Of a stretch of 12,190 nt of DNA, positions 6,957 to 12,190 are shown piece by piece (the first letter of the stretch is position 1; each line of letters starts with the position of its first letter). The notes beneath the pieces are model-generated. The model saw nothing but the letters and a program-made list of their open reading frames with translations. It searched no databases and was not told the DNA's origin. The translations under genes and the position numbers were made by a program. This stretch comes from Thermoprotei archaeon (lineage in GTDB: Archaea > Thermoproteota > Thermoprotei_A > Sulfolobales > Fervidicoccaceae): positions 1 to 12,190 of the forward strand of contig JAEMPT010000039.1 of the NCBI GenBank assembly GCA_022759165.1. Direction: 5' to 3'.

Positions 6957-7039
6957 ACTACATCACTGTCCTTTTTGACTTGGTAAGCTCGAGAAAAAGA
7001 AACTAGCCCTTGATTTCTAACATTTGTTAAGGTTTTCAT
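6953..7039 (-). CDS. Candidate 28-residue ORF coupled to the zinc-protein gene
   Basis: A short ORF starts at ATG 7039 and ends with a TGA that shares ATGA with the start of the zinc-protein gene at 6956, the usual sign of translational coupling. AGGTGA lies about 6 nt upstream of the ATG, a good Shine-Dalgarno. The peptide begins MKTLTNVRNQGL and ends KKDSDVV; it is basic in the first part and has no known motif. It may be a real small protein, a leader peptide controlling the oxidoreductase operon, or a chance ORF. The same AT-rich bases just upstream could instead act as a TATA box, in which case the ORF would not be translated. Confidence 0.35.
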   Translation of the reverse strand: MKTLTNVRNQGLVSFSRAYQVKKDSDVV

Positions 7040-7172
7040 ATATTTCACCTATCGGAATATTTCAGTCTCTCCTATCACCATATTTACTTCTGAACCTTGT
7101 AATCTAAAGCGGAAGGCAATTGCGCATATATTTCAGTTACGAGTTCGTGTTATAAGTTCAGTCATATTCAGT
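7037..7172. repeat. Cluster of ATATTTCA-type elements upstream of the oxidoreductase operon
   Basis: Four related elements occur in about 135 bp: ATATTTCA at 7040-7047, ATATTTCAGT at 7057-7066, the same ten bases at 7128-7137, and ATATTCAGT at 7164-7172. CATATATTTCA occurs exactly twice (7037-7047 and 7125-7135). On the minus strand they read ACTGAAATAT or GTGAAATAT, resembling a BRE followed by a TATA box. They could be several promoters or regulator sites, or chance in AT-rich DNA. Confidence 0.3.
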
Positions 7173-7408
7173 AATACTTCATTTTGCTCTCTATGATAAT
7201 AGTTCTACTTGCATGCTTTAGAGAGACCAAGGGCGTTTAATTTTTCTTGATATAATTATATAACGGATTTCTAATATATCTTTTTCTGCACTAACAATTA
7301 GATTTTTCAACAAAAAATACCAAGCGTAATCTCGAAAAAGTGATGAAAGCGAGAATCAAGCCCTTTGAATTATAAAATCGATGAGAAATCAGAACAGAAC
7401 AAGTAGCA
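7040..7408. other. Gene-free AT-rich interval between two minus-strand operons
   Basis: About 370 bp with no supportable protein gene. It holds the ATATTTCA-type repeats, an inverted repeat (CTCTCTA 7187-7193 with TAGAGAG 7219-7225, 25-nt loop), and in the minus direction a T6 run at 7312-7317 that may terminate the queT operon about 90 nt after its last stop. The composition, about one third GC by eye, is lower than in the flanking genes. A GTGATGA near 7340 resembles a C box but no matching D box follows. Confidence 0.55.
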
Positions 7409-8068
7409 TTATCTCACGAAATGGAATAGCCAGATCTCGTCGAACAGAGAGAATTTTCGTCTGTAACCTTTCAGAACAGCTCCACGCCTCGCTACCTCTA
7501 TGGCCGGAGAGAGACCTGTCAGAGAGGAGAGAGTGAAGATCAGATTTCCTCCTGCCTTCACCTCAGAATAAGCTCTATACAATAAGCTCTTAAGAAATCT
7601 CAGGTCTCTTCCGCCGCACCATGCTAAATCCAATTGATCCTTTATCTCTAGGGGAAGGTATGGAGGATTTATCACAACCCATTCGAACTTATCTTGCCTA
7701 GGCAAATCTTGCTCCTCGATGACCTTAACCTTTTCGCTTACTCCGTTCAATTCAGCGTTAAGCTTGGCCGATGCAACTGCGATCCTCGAGATATCCGAGC
7801 AAATGACTTCGGCGTCAAATTCCTTGGCAATATAAATAGCTATGATCCCTGAACCACATCCCAAATCTAGAACCCTTCCAGATACGCTGAGTTTTTCCAG
7901 ATAGTCGATGATCAGACCTGTGGAGAGAGCGAAGATAGGGTTAAAGACACCCTCTGGGATATACAAGAAAACTCCTCTATAATTGAAAAACCTTCTCGCC
8001 TTCGGGAGGAGAAAATGTATAAGCCTCAGGGTCATCCTGGAAGCCTCTGCCGAGGAACTCCTTAGCAT
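7409..8068 (-). CDS. Class I SAM methyltransferase, MTS/HemK-like (NPPY)
   Basis: This 219-residue protein has a single Rossmann-type methyltransferase domain. Motif I is VLDLGCGSG (about 66-74), the acidic residue binding the SAM ribose is in CSDIS (Asp92), and NPPYLP (134-139) is the catalytic NPPY found in enzymes that methylate exocyclic or amide nitrogens. The segment before motif I (YIPEGVFNPIFALSTGLI) resembles the MTS domain of RsmC-like RNA methyltransferases more than the PxEDSxLL of archaeal Mtq2/HemK. The substrate could be RNA (tRNA or rRNA) or release-factor glutamine. The start is ATG 8068, with GAGG 8 nt upstream (8077-8080); TTG 8074 is the alternative. The gene lies 44 nt after ecfT on the same strand, so it is probably the last gene of the queT operon, which would favour an RNA-modification role. 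That link is inference. Confidence 0.82.
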   Translation of the reverse strand: MLRSSSAEASRMTLRLIHFLLPKARRFFNYRGVFLYIPEGVFNPIFALSTGLIIDYLEKLSVSGRVLDLGCGSGIIAIYIAKEFDAEVICSDISRIAVASAKLNAELNGVSEKVKVIEEQDLPRQDKFEWVVINPPYLPLEIKDQLDLAWCGGRDLRFLKSLLYRAYSEVKAGGNLIFTLSSLTGLSPAIEVARRGAVLKGYRRKFSLFDEIWLFHFVR

Positions 8069-8112
8069 TCTCAAGTCCTCATTCCCCGAATAGAAATCTA
8101 TATCGTTCGATC

Positions 8113-8697
8113 CTAATCTCCTCCCCTAGCTTCTAGGCTTTCGTCAACTCCGTTCAGCTTTTCCATGATGTTGAAGACATATGCGATGAGCAGAGGGGCG
8201 TAGCTCCAAGGCTTCCCCAGGCCGTATTCATAACCTCGCACTCTGAACGAGTCCTCTATCTCCTTGAATGAGTTCATAAAATAGAAGAGCGAGGAATACG
8301 TATAAGTGAGTAGCTTCCTCCTTCCGAAAACCCTTTCCAGGTCGCTGTTCGTAGTAGTTGAAACGAAGAGCAAGAGGGAAAGCATGGTAGATAGCGTATA
8401 AAATGTCACGCTTAAGATCTTTGAAGGTTCACCGCCGTATAGAAGGCTCAAGAGATCTATGGGAGCTATCGTCAGGGAAAAGATAGCCAGTCCGCTCAAG
8501 AGCACCCCCAGCGCTTCTCCAATGATCAATAAACAGGATGAAATCGATGCAATGAAAAGAGAATACAAAACGTTTCTAGGAGCGAAGATCCCAACGAGAG
8601 AGAGGGCCAGAACGAATAGCTTGAGGATCGCTTTTTCAGGCCCCCCGAGCCGAGTTTTCCTCTCCCTAACTCTCAATACCTCTTCCAAGAGATTCAA
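8113..8697 (-). CDS. ecfT: ECF transporter transmembrane (T) component
   Basis: This 194-residue membrane protein is the energy-coupling scaffold (CbiQ/EcfT family) that links the ATPase to the substrate-binding S component. Hydrophobic stretches lie at about 24-58, 61-87 and 95-115, followed by a charged cytoplasmic region. The two coupling-helix motifs that contact the ATPase, usually Ala-Arg-Gly, are seen as RVRG (152-155) and EARG (189-192), with the substrate-side helix (SYAPLLIAYVF) between them. It is shorter than most EcfT proteins (commonly about 220-260), missing mainly the C-terminal extension. The start is TTG 8697, with GAGGAG (8706-8711) 8 nt upstream. It overlaps the end of ecfA by 32 nt, a sign of tight coupling. 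Confidence 0.85.
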   Translation of the reverse strand: MNLLEEVLRVRERKTRLGGPEKAILKLFVLALSLVGIFAPRNVLYSLFIASISSCLLIIGEALGVLLSGLAIFSLTIAPIDLLSLLYGGEPSKILSVTFYTLSTMLSLLLFVSTTTNSDLERVFGRRKLLTYTYSSLFYFMNSFKEIEDSFRVRGYEYGLGKPWSYAPLLIAYVFNIMEKLNGVDESLEARGGD

Positions 8698-9394
8698 CTA
8701 TCGCTCTCCTCGTTACTATGTTATATCGTTCGAGCTCCTCCTCTTTAAGCTCATTCGCGCTTCCATACCTAACGATTTTCCCGCCCTTCAGAACCACTGC
8801 GAAGTCGGGAGAGAGGGCCTCGAGCATTAGGGCATTGTTCAATGAAACCACCACAGTCTTCCCCTCCCCTCTGAACTTTTTCATTAGTACCATGAGCTGC
8901 CTATATCCGTCCAAGTCCATGTCATTGAATGGCTCGTCCATGAGAAGAAAAGGCTGATCAGCTACTGCAACGCTTGCTATGCTGACCCTTCTAGCTTCCC
9001 CACCGCTCAGCTTAAACGGGCTCTTCTCGAATAAAGTCTTCACTCCTAGAATATCAAGCACATCCTCTCTTCCCTTGGCCCCCGTGTTCTTTAAGATGAA
9101 ATCTATCTCCCTTTTCACGTTCTCCTCGAAAAACCCGTGGTAAGGATTCTGCCAGCAATATCCAATTAGCTTAGCCCTTTCCTTAGATCCCATCGAAGAT
9201 ATATCTTTACCGTCTGCCAATATCCTACCGCGGCTCGGCTTAATCAGCCCCGCCATCGTTTTGAGCATCGTAGTCTTTCCACTGCTGTTCTCGCCCAGGA
9301 GAACGTTTATTCCAGGACCGAACGAGACCGATAGATCTTTCAATATCTCTTTACCGTTCAGTACTACCGTTACCTCCTTCAGCTCCAGCCTCAT
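8666..9394 (-). CDS. ecfA: ECF transporter ATPase (A) component with non-standard H-loop
   Basis: This 242-residue ABC ATPase powers the transporter. Walker A is GENSSGKT (34-41), the Q-loop is CWQNP (Gln82), the signature is LSGGE (129-133) and Walker B with its catalytic Glu is FLLMDEP (149-155, Glu154). The H-loop, normally a THD-like triplet after the next strand, reads SLNN (about 184-187), so the histidine is missing. The D-loop is NDMD instead of the usual SALD type. A C-terminal helical tail follows residue 215. The start is ATG 9394; AGGAGGT (9406-9412) lies 11 nt upstream, and TTG 9418 would add eight residues. It overlaps queT upstream by 44 nt and ecfT downstream by 32 nt. No second ATPase gene is present, so a homodimer is expected unless a partner lies elsewhere. 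Confidence 0.9.
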   Translation of the reverse strand: MRLELKEVTVVLNGKEILKDLSVSFGPGINVLLGENSSGKTTMLKTMAGLIKPSRGRILADGKDISSMGSKERAKLIGYCWQNPYHGFFEENVKREIDFILKNTGAKGREDVLDILGVKTLFEKSPFKLSGGEARRVSIASVAVADQPFLLMDEPFNDMDLDGYRQLMVLMKKFRGEGKTVVVSLNNALMLEALSPDFAVVLKGGKIVRYGSANELKEEELERYNIVTRRAIVESLGRGIES

Positions 9395-9899
9395 CTTTCT
9401 TCGAAACCTCCTGTCCAAACCTCTTCTCCATACCCAATGCTAATATGTAGCCGCCTATCCCGAACGTGAGTACCTCGCCTAACGTTACACCGCCTATAGC
9501 ATAGGCTAAAGGAACCTGGTAGATCGAGCCTAGCAAAATGTAGCCTATCGTTAAATCTATCATAGCAATGCCGAGGACTATTCCTATAGGCAGAGTGAGT
9601 TTCCAGTTGAACGGGAGCCTCCTGGAAGCATAAACGGAGGAGGAAGCAAGTAAGTTCGCCAGCGTCCCTAGCAATACGTCGTATATCCCGTATGGAGAGG
9701 CTAGGTTCGAGAGAAGAGCTCCTATAGTGAGACCAACTATAGCCTTCCACCCGAATCTCTTTGAAAATGGCAGAGTTAGGAGGATATCGCTGACCCTTGC
9801 CTGTATGGGACCATAAGCTATTGGTGCAACCATCACAGTAAGTGCTGCATAACCTCCGGCAATGAGCGATATTTCCAATGCATCTCTCAGTTTCAACAT
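9351..9899 (-). CDS. queT: QueT-family S component (7-deazaguanine/queuosine-precursor uptake)
   Basis: This 182-residue membrane protein is the substrate-binding component of an ECF transporter. The family signature APIAYGPIQARVSD (about 25-38), the GLTIGALLSNLASPYGIYDVLLGTLANLLAS block (start and end at 56 and 86) and about five to six hydrophobic helices identify QueT (DUF988). Bacterial QueT takes up queuosine precursors. Archaea make archaeosine instead, from preQ0 inserted into tRNA at position 15, so preQ0 is the likely cargo here. A hydrophilic tail of about 19 residues ends the protein. The start is ATG 9899 (GTG 9905 adds two residues). Spacing to an AATTAATAA box (9933-9942) suggests a leaderless or very short-leader transcript. 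It is first in an operon with ecfA and ecfT. Confidence 0.88.
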   Translation of the reverse strand: MLKLRDALEISLIAGGYAALTVMVAPIAYGPIQARVSDILLTLPFSKRFGWKAIVGLTIGALLSNLASPYGIYDVLLGTLANLLASSSVYASRRLPFNWKLTLPIGIVLGIAMIDLTIGYILLGSIYQVPLAYAIGGVTLGEVLTFGIGGYILALGMEKRFGQEVSKKDEAGAEGGNGSTER

Positions 9900-9945
9900 G
9901 AACACCTTTTTATCGAACTTTTTTTGTTGAATTGCTTATTAATTC

Positions 9946-9965
9946 TTTTAACCTTTTTGTTAAAA
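9946..9965. promoter_or_regulatory. Palindrome in the queT/MATE divergent promoter region
   Basis: TTTTAAC (9946-9952) and GTTAAAA (9959-9965) form a perfect 7-bp inverted repeat with a 6-nt spacer (CTTTTT), midway between two divergent starts only 100 bp apart. Each arm could serve as the TATA region of one gene: the right arm would start the MATE transcript near 9988, the left arm the queT transcript near 9922. It could also be an operator for a dimeric regulator controlling both genes. Confidence 0.35.
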
Positions 9966-9999
9966 AGAGTTAGCTGGAAATTACGGAAGCGGTTCTCTC

Positions 10000-11376
10000 A
10001 TGAGAGCTCAGGGAAACGATGCGCTCGAGGAGAAGAGAAAAAGGATATTGGAAGGCCCTCCTCTGAAAACGCTTCTTTGGCTTTCATGGCCAGCCATAGT
10101 GGCGAACTATGTGAACATGGCCTACAATCTAATAAACGCCCTATGGCTGGGGAGGCTCGGTATAGATGAGTTCGACGCCCCCACGATAACCTCGACGGTT
10201 ATATGGACCTTTCAATCCATAGGGATGGCCTACTCTACCGCGGGCTCTACCATCATATCGCAATACTTCGGTGGGGGAGAATATAGGAGATCCCTCAAAT
10301 CTTCCGGTTTCACTATAACCTTCTTGCTCCTTCTCAGCATAGCCATAACTTTTCCCACATATTTGGCAACTCCTTGGATCGTCTCAGCCATGAGCACACC
10401 GCAGTCTGTATACCCTTACGCTGTATCATATATGAAAATCAGCATGCTCGGCACTCCTCTGGTCTTTATCACTTTTGCTCTGACTTCTATAATGAATTCA
10501 TACGGTGACACGAGAACTCCCACTAAGGTCAATGTCGCTGGCATCGTGCTCAACATGATCCTCGACCCTTTGCTGATATTCGGTCTGCTAGGCCTGCCAA
10601 GGATGGAAGTTGAGGGAGCAGCGATAGCTTCGAATGTCGCGAGGCTCTTCCAGGTCATCGGCCTCCTTCTCGCGCTAAAAAGAGGCAAGCTGGGCATAAA
10701 TATATCGATGCAGGATCTCTCCTTGGATGGCTACATATTCAAGCTAATAAACAAGGTTGGCCTTCCCCTGGCCGTTCAAAACGTCGTTATAAACCTCGCC
10801 TTCTCCATAATGATGACCATCGTCGCCTACTTCGGCGACGCTCCAGTAGCAGCTTACGGCGTAACTTTAAGACTACTGGACATAGTCCAGTCCTTCACTT
10901 GGGGGGTTAACAGAGGAGTATCCATCATGGTAGCCCAGGCGCTTGGGGCGGGCAGAATGGATAGGGCTAAATCGATCGCTTCCCTTTCCCACAGATTCGT
11001 TTTCACTATCCTCTCTGTTGGAGCTCTGCTCATATCTATATTCAGGGCCCAGCTGATAAGGGCCTTCATAAACGATGATGCTGTCGTTGCAGTGGGTTCC
11101 TCTTTAATGATAGCCTTCGCCGCCTCCCTCCCATTCCTAGGTCTTTTCTTCACAAGCAGCGCTCTCGCAACGGGGTCTGGGAAAACTCTAAGCTTCACAA
11201 TTCTATCTATAGTAAGGCTTTATGTCTTCAGGATAGGACTAAGCCTTTTGCTCGGCTTCGTTACAGGCCTCGGGATGTTGGGGGTATGGGCGGCTATTTC
11301 ACTAAGCAATCTATACGCTGGGATCGGAGGGTATCTATGGGCTAGGAAGGGAACATGGCTATCGAAGGCAGTTTGA
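10000..11376 (+). CDS. MATE-family multidrug/metabolite exporter
   Basis: This 458-residue protein has the length and two-fold repeated architecture of MATE (NorM/DinF) cation-coupled exporters, with about twelve hydrophobic helices from residue 24 to 447. The first lobe has YNLINALWLGRLG (42-54), GSTIISQYFGGGEYRRS (82-98), NSYGDTRTPTKVN (166-178) and NMILDPLLIFG (185-195). The second lobe repeats the pattern with YGVTLRLLDIVQ (286-297), VAQALGAGRMDRA (311-323) and a final GVWAAIS. Asp189 in helix 5 is present, but the TM1 position that is Asp in Pyrococcus MATE is Asn46, so the coupling ion or mechanism may differ. The start is ATG 10000, with only a weak GGAAG-like Shine-Dalgarno. It is transcribed away from queT and meets hypF tail to tail. 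The substrate is unknown. Confidence 0.9.
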   Translation: MRAQGNDALEEKRKRILEGPPLKTLLWLSWPAIVANYVNMAYNLINALWLGRLGIDEFDAPTITSTVIWTFQSIGMAYSTAGSTIISQYFGGGEYRRSLKSSGFTITFLLLLSIAITFPTYLATPWIVSAMSTPQSVYPYAVSYMKISMLGTPLVFITFALTSIMNSYGDTRTPTKVNVAGIVLNMILDPLLIFGLLGLPRMEVEGAAIASNVARLFQVIGLLLALKRGKLGINISMQDLSLDGYIFKLINKVGLPLAVQNVVINLAFSIMMTIVAYFGDAPVAAYGVTLRLLDIVQSFTWGVNRGVSIMVAQALGAGRMDRAKSIASLSHRFVFTILSVGALLISIFRAQLIRAFINDDAVVAVGSSLMIAFAASLPFLGLFFTSSALATGSGKTLSFTILSIVRLYVFRIGLSLLLGFVTGLGMLGVWAAISLSNLYAGIGGYLWARKGTWLSKAV

Positions 11377-11384
11377 GCAATAAG

Positions 11385-11408
11385 CTAAAGCATCCCATTT
11401 AGCTTTAG
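11385..11408. terminator. Inverted repeat between converging MATE and hypF genes
   Basis: CTAAAGC (11385-11391) and GCTTTAG (11402-11408) form a perfect 7-bp stem with a 10-nt loop. It lies 8 nt after the MATE stop and covers the hypF stop codon. It may help end both transcripts. There is no long T run, so this is a weak call. Confidence 0.3.
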
Positions 11409-12190
11409 GCCAGCATAGATGGCCTGTCCAATAGAGATCCCGCCATCTCCAGGAGGCACTTGCGAAGGCATTATGAGCCTTTTGCCTTCCGCATTTATCT
11501 CCTCCTTAATGCCCTTCAGTATGAAACGGTTCACCGCGGCTCCCCCGCTCAATATTATCACCCCGTTTCTCGAAAGCTTCGCGGCTATCCTGCCGAAGGC
11601 TCTTCCGATCTCCAACTGCAAAGAATAGAGATAATCCTTTGCCCCGATAGATTTTAAGTAGGGGAGAAGGGAAAGAGCGTTCTTAAAATCTATGAATCGG
11701 ACGCCATCTCTTTCGAACTCATTATGACCAGGCAAATCTATTTCCTTTCCGCCATCAGAGAGATCCTCTATCCTCATCGGTATCTCCCCATCATAATCAG
11801 AAAAGCATTCTATGCTCGAGGCGCAACCTACAGCATCAAGGAGCCTGCCAAGGCTGGAGCTCATAGGCAAAAAGCTATGGCCCTTTTCTATTGCTCTGAT
11901 CAACTTCTTCCCCTTTTCCTTCAGGTGAAAATCCAAGGGGATAGATTCCAATAAGCTCTCCGCTTCTTCGCCGAAGTAAGATCGCAGTATTCCGACCAAG
12001 GGCCTAATGGCCTCTTTAGCAGCCAAATCGCCACCGATCAGGGGGAACTCCCTCAGCGAAGCGACCCTCCTGCACCCGCCTTTTTCAATGAGCATAACTT
12101 CTCCTCCCCATATCCCCCCATCGTGTCCGTGTCCTGGCGCAGGGCGCGGTGTCGCCGGCGCCCCCCGGAACGCCGCGACGCAGCTCCGGG
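11385..12190 (-). CDS. hypF: HypF, C-terminal part (carbamoyltransferase, [NiFe]-hydrogenase maturation), partial
   Basis: The frame is open from the window edge to the stop at 11385. HypF transfers a carbamoyl group to HypE on the way to the CN ligands of [NiFe] hydrogenase. This is the Kae1-like C-terminal domain. It shows DGGIWGGE (12099-12122), RRVASLREFPLIGGD, SSLGRLLDAVG, a DYDGEIPMRIEDL segment, LSGGAAVNRFIL and the metal/nucleotide motif PPGDGGISIGQ near the end. The ATG at 12095 could be called as a start, but DGGIWGGE before it is conserved in HypF, so the gene continues upstream. The acylphosphatase, zinc-finger and YrdC-like domains and the HH metal-binding motif are outside the window. 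In the last ~68 bp (above about 12123) the frame stays open but the residues become Pro/Ala/Arg-rich and no longer look like HypF. No hydrogenase gene is visible here. Confidence 0.88.
   Translation of the reverse strand, partial: RSCVAAFRGAPATPRPAPGHGHDGGIWGGEVMLIEKGGCRRVASLREFPLIGGDLAAKEAIRPLVGILRSYFGEEAESLLESIPLDFHLKEKGKKLIRAIEKGHSFLPMSSSLGRLLDAVGCASSIECFSDYDGEIPMRIEDLSDGGKEIDLPGHNEFERDGVRFIDFKNALSLLPYLKSIGAKDYLYSLQLEIGRAFGRIAAKLSRNGVIILSGGAAVNRFILKGIKEEINAEGKRLIMPSQVPPGDGGISIGQAIYAGLKLNGML
12123..12190. other. Abrupt GC-rich edge, possible chimeric or misassembled end
   Basis: The final 70 bases contain only 14 A/T (about 80% GC), against about 45-55% in the genes just left of them. Read in the hypF frame this gives Arg/Ala/Pro-rich residues with no HypF similarity, where the family should have a DGTGYG-type motif and its upstream domain. 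A contig-end chimera, an adapter or contaminant read, or a genuinely divergent stretch could explain it. Confidence 0.5.

Noticed and set aside
7340..7390. GTGATGA as the C box of a C/D sRNA.
   Set aside because: No CTGA D or D' box at proper spacing; the later CGATGA is not a convincing C' box.
9906..9999. A preQ1-type riboswitch ahead of queT.
   Set aside because: The space before the queT start is short and AT-rich, with no preQ1-I or preQ1-II features that I can see.
11385..12095. A stand-alone 236-residue short HypF starting at ATG 12095.
   Set aside because: The conserved DGGIWGGE motif lies in frame upstream of that ATG, so the gene begins outside the window.

Overview
The window looks like genomic DNA of a thermophilic archaeon of the TACK group, either Thermoproteota (Crenarchaeota) or Korarchaeota. 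The evidence is the heavy use of AGA/AGG for Arg and ATA for Ile, frequent TTG and GTG starts, and archaeal TATA-like boxes. The tRNA encodes no CCA. The 2-oxoacid:ferredoxin oxidoreductase is of the Sulfolobus type, with fused gamma-alpha subunits and no ferredoxin subunit. I cannot name the genus.

Left third (1-3706, plus strand, roughly 35-42% GC in sampled lines): a tRNA-Arg(UCG), a gene-free stretch, an SfsA-family protein, a 372-bp gap that may hold a structured RNA, a zinc-type SIR2 deacetylase, and a solitary N6-adenine DNA methyltransferase of the M.TaqI-like class. No restriction endonuclease is recognisable beside it.

Middle (3801-7039, minus strand): an operon read right to left. 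It holds a candidate 28-residue ORF, a small double zinc-binding protein, the gamma-alpha fusion subunit and the beta subunit of 2-oxoacid:ferredoxin oxidoreductase. The genes are overlapping or nearly so (ATGA overlap, 14-nt gap, 11-nt overlap). Upstream is about 370 bp of AT-rich DNA with repeated ATATTTCA-type elements.

Right third (7409-9899, minus strand, nearer 50% GC): a queT-ecfA-ecfT operon for a dedicated ECF transporter. Its substrate is probably preQ0 or a related 7-deazaguanine, which archaea use to make archaeosine in tRNA. It is followed by an MTS/HemK-like methyltransferase. The ATPase lacks the usual H-loop histidine. Divergent from queT is a MATE-family exporter (plus), with a palindromic AT-rich sequence between the two starts. 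The exporter converges on the C-terminal part of hypF (minus), a [NiFe]-hydrogenase maturation protein cut by the window edge. The last ~68 bp jump to about 80% GC, and the HypF similarity fades there, so this edge may be a chimera or an assembly error.

Together the genes cover anaerobic 2-oxoacid oxidation feeding ferredoxin, hydrogenase maturation, 7-deazapurine salvage for tRNA modification, and protein deacetylation. I see no transposon, CRISPR array or integrase. The most interesting items are the archaeal preQ0-type ECF operon with a degenerate ATPase, the coupled small ORF and zinc protein in front of the oxidoreductase, and the possible structured RNA upstream of the SIR2 gene.
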